Under the pieces are notes generated by a model that did not search any database, was not told where the DNA came from, and was given only the letters and a program-made list of their open reading frames with translations. This document shows positions 60,187-64,000 of a DNA stretch of 64,000 nt, one piece after another (position 1 is the first letter of the stretch; the number at the start of each line of letters is the position of its first letter). The stretch is from Agrobacterium tumefaciens (GTDB lineage Bacteria; Pseudomonadota; Alphaproteobacteria; Rhizobiales; Rhizobiaceae), in assembly GCF_013318015.2 (NCBI RefSeq), contig NZ_CP115841.1:2552501-2616500 (forward strand), in the 5' to 3' direction. Made by a program: the position numbers and the translations under genes.

Positions 60187-60648
60187 ATGAAGTCGTTTTT
60201 CATTGACCCTGCCGAGGCAGCCTGTGGGGCAATTTTCATCGGTTTTGGCGCTTTTTTCGCGTTGCAGTCTTTCGGGCTGGATATCGGAACCGCCTTCCGC
60301 ATGGGGCCGGGTTATTTTCCGCTTGTTCTGGCAATCGTGCTGATCCTGCTTGGCGGGGTAATATTCATTCGCGCCACCCGTGTGCAGGGCGATGCCCTCG
60401 GTGCAATCGCCTGGCGGGGGATTTTTTTCATCCTGCCCGCGCCGATCTTTTTCGGTTTCACGGTCCGGGGGCTTGGTTTCGTACCGGCGCTTTTTTTCAG
60501 CGCCCTTATCGCAGCCTTCGCCTCGCACAAGATGAGCCCGCTCATGGCCGTCATTATTTCCGCCGCCATCACGGTCTTTTCCGTTGCTGTGTTCAATTAT
60601 GGTCTCGGCCTGCCATTCCAGCGCTTCGGCCCCTGGCTTAAATTTTGA
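60187..60648 (+). CDS. tctB: Tripartite tricarboxylate transporter small membrane subunit
   Basis: A 153-aa protein with four predicted transmembrane helices, the TctB architecture. The FRMGPGYFPLVLAIVLILLG segment after helix 1 is a family hallmark. It lies between tctC and tctA, ending 9 bases before tctA. Confidence 0.9.
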   Translation: MKSFFIDPAEAACGAIFIGFGAFFALQSFGLDIGTAFRMGPGYFPLVLAIVLILLGGVIFIRATRVQGDALGAIAWRGIFFILPAPIFFGFTVRGLGFVPALFFSALIAAFASHKMSPLMAVIISAAITVFSVAVFNYGLGLPFQRFGPWLKF

Positions 60649-60657
60649 GGTGCCGTA

Positions 60658-62163
60658 ATGGAATTGCTTGATAATCTTGCTCTCGGTTTCGTCACGGCCA
60701 CGTCGCTGGCAAACCTGTTTTTCTGCCTGATTGGCGTGCTGCTCGGCACGCTGATTGGCGTGCTGCCGGGCATCGGCGCAACCGCAACCATCGCCATGCT
60801 GTTGCCGATCACCTTTCAGCTTGAGCCCGTCTCATCGCTCATCATGCTCGCAGGCATCTATTACGGCGCGCAATATGGCGGCTCCACCACGGCGATCCTC
60901 ATCAACATGCCGGGGGAATCCTCATCCGCCGTTACCGCCATTGACGGCTACCAGATGGCGCGCAAGGGCAAGGCGGGTGCCGCACTTGCGATTGCCGCCA
61001 TCGGCTCGTTTTTCGCCGGCACGGTTTCCACCTTTCTCGTGGCAGTCTTTGCACCGCCTTTGACGGCGATTGCGCTGGAATTCGGCGCGGCGGAATATTT
61101 CTCGCTGATGGTCGTCGGCCTTGTCTCATCCATCGCGCTTGCCCATGGTTCCATCGTCAAGGCGCTGGCCATGGTCGTGCTTGGCCTGCTGCTTGGTCTG
61201 GTCGGTACGGATATCTACAGCGGCGCGCCGCGCTTCACTCTCGGCATCCGTGAATATGCCGATGGGCTGAATTTCGTTGCGGTGGCGGTGGGTGTATTCG
61301 GTATCGCCGAAATCCTGCGCAATCTCGAAAACGAGCGCACGCGCTCGGTGCTGATCGCCAAGGTCAGCAGCCTGATGCCGTCGAAGGAAGACTTCAAGGC
61401 CATGGTTGGCCCGGTGCTGCGCGGTACGGTCATCGGTTCGGCACTCGGCATCCTGCCGGGCGGCGGTGCAATTCTCGCTGCCTTCGCATCCTACACCGTC
61501 GAAAAACGCGTCTCCAAGCATCCTGAGGAGTTTGGACACGGTGCGGTCGCCGGTGTTGCCGGTCCGGAATCCGCCAATAATGCCGGTGCCCAGACCTCGT
61601 TCATCCCGCTTCTGACGCTCGGCATTCCCGCAAACCCGGTGATGGCGCTGATGATCGGTGCGATGATCATTCAGGGCATCGTGCCCGGCCCGAACGTTGC
61701 GACCGAGCAGCCGGCGCTGTTCTGGGGCATCATCGCCTCGATGTGGATTGGCAATCTGATGCTCGTCATCCTCAACCTGCCCCTGATCGGGCTTTGGGTG
61801 AAGCTGCTGACGGTGCCTTATTACGTGCTTTTCCCCATCATCATGGCCTTCTGCGCCATCGGGGTTTACAGCGTCAATTCCAACGTCTTCGATCTCTACG
61901 CCGTCGCCTTCTTCGGCTTCATTGGTTATGTGCTCGTGAAGCTGCGCTGCGAGCCGGCGCCGCTGCTGCTGGGCTTCGTGCTTGGGCCGCTGCTGGAGGA
62001 AAACCTGCGACGCGCCATGATCCTGTCACGTGGCGATCCGACGACCTTCGTCACCCGACCGATCAGCGCTACCCTGCTGTTTATTGCTCTGGCCGTGCTG
62101 ATCATCGTCTTCCTGCCCAGCGTGAAGAAAAAGCGCGAAGAGGTTTTCGTAGAAGAAGACTGA
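60658..62163 (+). CDS. tctA: Tripartite tricarboxylate transporter large membrane subunit
   Basis: A 501-aa permease of the TctA family with about eleven to twelve transmembrane segments. Conserved loops [38 protein letters not shown] and [26 protein letters not shown] are present. It is the cation-coupled translocation subunit. It ends the tctCBA operon; slyX follows 150 bases later. Confidence 0.94.
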   Translation: MELLDNLALGFVTATSLANLFFCLIGVLLGTLIGVLPGIGATATIAMLLPITFQLEPVSSLIMLAGIYYGAQYGGSTTAILINMPGESSSAVTAIDGYQMARKGKAGAALAIAAIGSFFAGTVSTFLVAVFAPPLTAIALEFGAAEYFSLMVVGLVSSIALAHGSIVKALAMVVLGLLLGLVGTDIYSGAPRFTLGIREYADGLNFVAVAVGVFGIAEILRNLENERTRSVLIAKVSSLMPSKEDFKAMVGPVLRGTVIGSALGILPGGGAILAAFASYTVEKRVSKHPEEFGHGAVAGVAGPESANNAGAQTSFIPLLTLGIPANPVMALMIGAMIIQGIVPGPNVATEQPALFWGIIASMWIGNLMLVILNLPLIGLWVKLLTVPYYVLFPIIMAFCAIGVYSVNSNVFDLYAVAFFGFIGYVLVKLRCEPAPLLLGFVLGPLLEENLRRAMILSRGDPTTFVTRPISATLLFIALAVLIIVFLPSVKKKREEVFVEED

Positions 62164-62316
62164 GCAGGTCTCGAAATATTCGGAACGCCGGTGATGGAAA
62201 TCTCGCCGGCGTTTCTGCGTTGATGGGATCGCTGTGAGGAATCCGGTTCACCGAAGCGGCATATGGTTGACTTGAAGCTTTTTAGGGCCAAGGAAGGGCG
62301 GGAAAGAGAGGTCGAT

Positions 62317-62529
62317 ATGACGTCGGAAACCGAAAAACGGATCATTGCGCTTGAGGAAACGATCGCGCATCAGGCCAAGACTATAGAGGAACTGTCCGAC
62401 CAGCTGACGGAACAGTGGAAGGTGGTGGAACAGACCCGCGCCAAGCTCGACCGGTTGACGGAAAGGTTCCTGAGCCTCGAGGAGCAGTCGCTGGACGCAC
62501 CCGCAATCACCCGGCCGCCGCATTATTGA
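62317..62529 (+). CDS. slyX: SlyX family protein
   Basis: A 70-aa coiled-coil protein of the SlyX family, with ALEETIAHQAKTIEELSDQLTEQWKVVEQ and the C-terminal PPHY. Function is unknown in general. ATG 62317 follows GAGAGG; the longer frame from 62263 lacks support. It is 14 bases upstream of the DUF924 gene, probably one operon. Confidence 0.88.
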   Translation: MTSETEKRIIALEETIAHQAKTIEELSDQLTEQWKVVEQTRAKLDRLTERFLSLEEQSLDAPAITRPPHY

Positions 62530-62543
62530 TTGAGGGAGACCCG

Positions 62544-63095
62544 ATGAGGAGCGATACAGCCGCACTTGCCGCCGAAATTGTGGATTTCTGGAAGAAGGCA
62601 GGACCGGACAAGTGGTTCGACAAGGACGCCGCCTTCGACGATCACTTTCATGACCGTTTCCGCGATGCCCATTTTGCTGCTGCAAGGCGCGAATTGGATG
62701 GCTGGCTGGACGGTGCGGAAAGCAGCCTCGCGCTGATGCTTCTGCTGGATCAGTTCCCGCGTAACTGCTTTCGCGAGACAGCGCATATGTATGCGACCGA
62801 TCCGCTGGCACGCATGTTCGCCAGCGAGGCCATCCGTCGCGGCCACGATCAGGCGGTGACCGAGGATTTGCGGGTCTTTTTCTATCTGCCCTTTTCCCAT
62901 TCGGAAAGCATCGAGGATCAGGAGCGTGCCTGCACGCTCAACCGGCCGCTTGGCGGGCTTTATCTCCACCATGCCGAAGAGCATCACGATATCGTCGCGC
63001 GTTTTGGCCGCTTTCCGCATCGCAACGACATATTGCTGCGGGAAACGACGCCGGAGGAACGGCAATATCTTGATGCGGGCGGTTTTACTGGCTGA
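62544..63095 (+). CDS. DUF924 family protein
   Basis: A 183-aa protein matching DUF924: VDFWKKAGPDKWFDKDAAFD, then LALMLLLDQFPRNCFR, the FFYLPFSHSE segment and HHAEEHHDIVARFGRFPHRN. It has a TPR-like all-helical fold in known members and no established function. ATG 62544 follows GAGGGAGACCC. Confidence 0.9.
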   Translation: MRSDTAALAAEIVDFWKKAGPDKWFDKDAAFDDHFHDRFRDAHFAAARRELDGWLDGAESSLALMLLLDQFPRNCFRETAHMYATDPLARMFASEAIRRGHDQAVTEDLRVFFYLPFSHSESIEDQERACTLNRPLGGLYLHHAEEHHDIVARFGRFPHRNDILLRETTPEERQYLDAGGFTG

Positions 63096-63103
63096 TTTCA
63101 ACG

Positions 63104-63143
63104 AAAAACGCCGCCAGTCCCGAAAGACGGCGGCGCTTTTTTT
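63104..63143. terminator. Bidirectional intrinsic terminator
   Basis: CGCCGCC (63109-63115) and GGCGGCG (63129-63135), with GTC/GAC stacking in the interior, give a GC-rich stem followed by a long T-run on the plus strand (CTTTTTTT) and GTTTTTCG on the minus strand. It separates the convergent DUF924 and dnaJ genes. Confidence 0.9.
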
Positions 63144-63162
63144 GGTGGGTAACGGCCGCAGA

Positions 63163-64000
63163 TCAGCCGTCGAAGAATTCCTTCATCCGGGCAAAGAAGC
63201 CGGTCGATTCCGGATTATTCTCCTGGGACGAGAGTTGCTCGAACTCCTGCAACAGCTCGCGCTGGCGCTTGCTGAGCTTCTGCGGTGTCTCGATCTGGAT
63301 CTGGATGTAGAGATCGCCAGTCTGCGCCGAACGCAGCACCGGCATGCCCTTGCCCTTCAGGCGGAACTGCTTGCCTGGCTGGGTGCCTTCCGGAACCGTC
63401 ACGCGAGACTTCGTGCCGTCGAGCGTCGTCACATCGAAGGTGCCGCCAAGAGCGGCCGTCGTCATGGAGATCGGCACGGTGCAATAGAGATCGGCACCGT
63501 CGCGCTGGAAGAACTCATGCGGACGCACGGACAGGAAGATGTAGAGATCGCCCGCCGGGCCTCCACGCATGCCGGCTTCGCCTTCGCCCTGCAGGCGAAT
63601 GCGGGTGCCATCCTCGATACCCGAGGGAATGTTGACCGAAAGCGAACGCTCTTCCGTCACGCGGCCCTGGCCGTGGCACTTGCTGCACGGATCGGAAATC
63701 GTCTGTCCACGCCCGTGGCAGGTGGGGCAGGTGCGTTCTACCGAGAAGAAGCCCTGGGCTGCGCGCACGCGGCCGGAACCCTGACAGGTGCCGCAGGTTT
63801 TGGGTTGCGTGCCGGGTTTTGCGCCGGAACCGGAACAGACATCGCAGGTTATCGAGGTTGGAACCCTGATCTGCGCCGTCTTGCCGGCAAAGGCTTCTTC
63901 CAGCGTGATTTCCATGTTGTAGCGAAGGTCGGCGCCGCGCTCGCGACCGCCGGAAGAGCGGCGTGCGCGTCCGCCGCCCATCATCTCGCCGAAGATGTCT
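63163..64000 (-). CDS. dnaJ: Chaperone DnaJ-type protein, C-terminal part (runs off window end)
   Basis: The frame runs from the stop at 63163 through the window edge. The N-terminal J domain lies outside. Visible are the end of the Gly/Phe linker ([11 protein letters not shown]), the four zinc repeats [24 protein letters not shown] and CSKCHGQG, and the client-binding C-terminal domains ending MKEFFDG. It works with DnaK/GrpE. The internal Met at 63984 is not the true start. Confidence 0.96.
   Translation of the reverse strand, partial: DIFGEMMGGGRARRSSGGRERGADLRYNMEITLEEAFAGKTAQIRVPTSITCDVCSGSGAKPGTQPKTCGTCQGSGRVRAAQGFFSVERTCPTCHGRGQTISDPCSKCHGQGRVTEERSLSVNIPSGIEDGTRIRLQGEGEAGMRGGPAGDLYIFLSVRPHEFFQRDGADLYCTVPISMTTAALGGTFDVTTLDGTKSRVTVPEGTQPGKQFRLKGKGMPVLRSAQTGDLYIQIQIETPQKLSKRQRELLQEFEQLSSQENNPESTGFFARMKEFFDG

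Overview
The window reads as a stretch of primary (circular) chromosome from an alphaproteobacterium of the Rhizobiaceae, most likely the Agrobacterium tumefaciens species complex. The basis is protein recognition (Frc sugar transporter, NrdHIEF, PBP, TctCBA-type proteins), gene order known from Agrobacterium/Sinorhizobium, rhizobial promoters of the CTTGAC-N17-CTATAT type, and small RNAs of the rhizobial alpha-r families. No database search was run. Genes are dense, GC-rich and mostly housekeeping. I see no insertion sequence, integrase, CRISPR array, prophage or toxin-antitoxin locus, so this is core chromosome; the interest lies in regulation and RNA.

Layout. 1-1980: 3' half of a 23S rRNA gene, 5S rRNA and initiator tRNA (end of an rrn operon). 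2134-9232: RecQ-type helicase, then the divergent frcR / frcBCAK fructose-type ABC uptake locus. 9331-13644: nrdHIEF class Ib ribonucleotide reductase behind tandem candidate NrdR boxes and a cobalamin riboswitch. 13673-22624: lipoprotein hydrolase, recF, a MoeB/ThiF-like E1 enzyme, GNAT, 2-hydroxyacid dehydrogenase, SH3 protein, adenosine kinase, a candidate sRNA, AEC transporter and a 16S rRNA methyltransferase. 22700-32970: minus-strand translation/RNA operon rimP-nusA-ylxR-infB-rbfA-truB-rpsO-pnp, with its promoter and a terminator-like hairpin in the leader. 33107-41423: MFS exporter, lytic transglycosylase, recR-ybaB-dnaX with 4.5S RNA, MOSC, HIT and NudC proteins. 41439-47814: pheA, kdsB, cytochrome c, an orphan polyprenyl-phosphate sugar transferase, a class A PBP and a YbaK deacylase. 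47940-51235: two CU-rich-loop sRNAs (alpha-r14/cuckoo-like and alpha-r7-like), cspA, M20 peptidase and MarR regulator. 51401-64000: polA, a 2H phosphoesterase-like protein, rpmF, a DctB/DctD-like two-component system beside a TctCBA tricarboxylate transporter, slyX, DUF924 and a truncated dnaJ.

How the genes work together. The frc locus couples sugar import to a small kinase and is probably controlled by its divergent ROK repressor. nrdHIEF appears to be sensed twice, by NrdR (dNTP/ATP status) at the promoter and by B12 in the leader, as expected where a B12-dependent reductase exists elsewhere. The two-component pair probably controls tctCBA: two near-identical 20-bp palindromes lie between them, but the response regulator carries GAFPGA in place of the sigma-54 GAFTGA loop. 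The two sRNAs with CCUCC-type loops bracket cspA and the MarR gene and look like anti-Shine-Dalgarno riboregulators.
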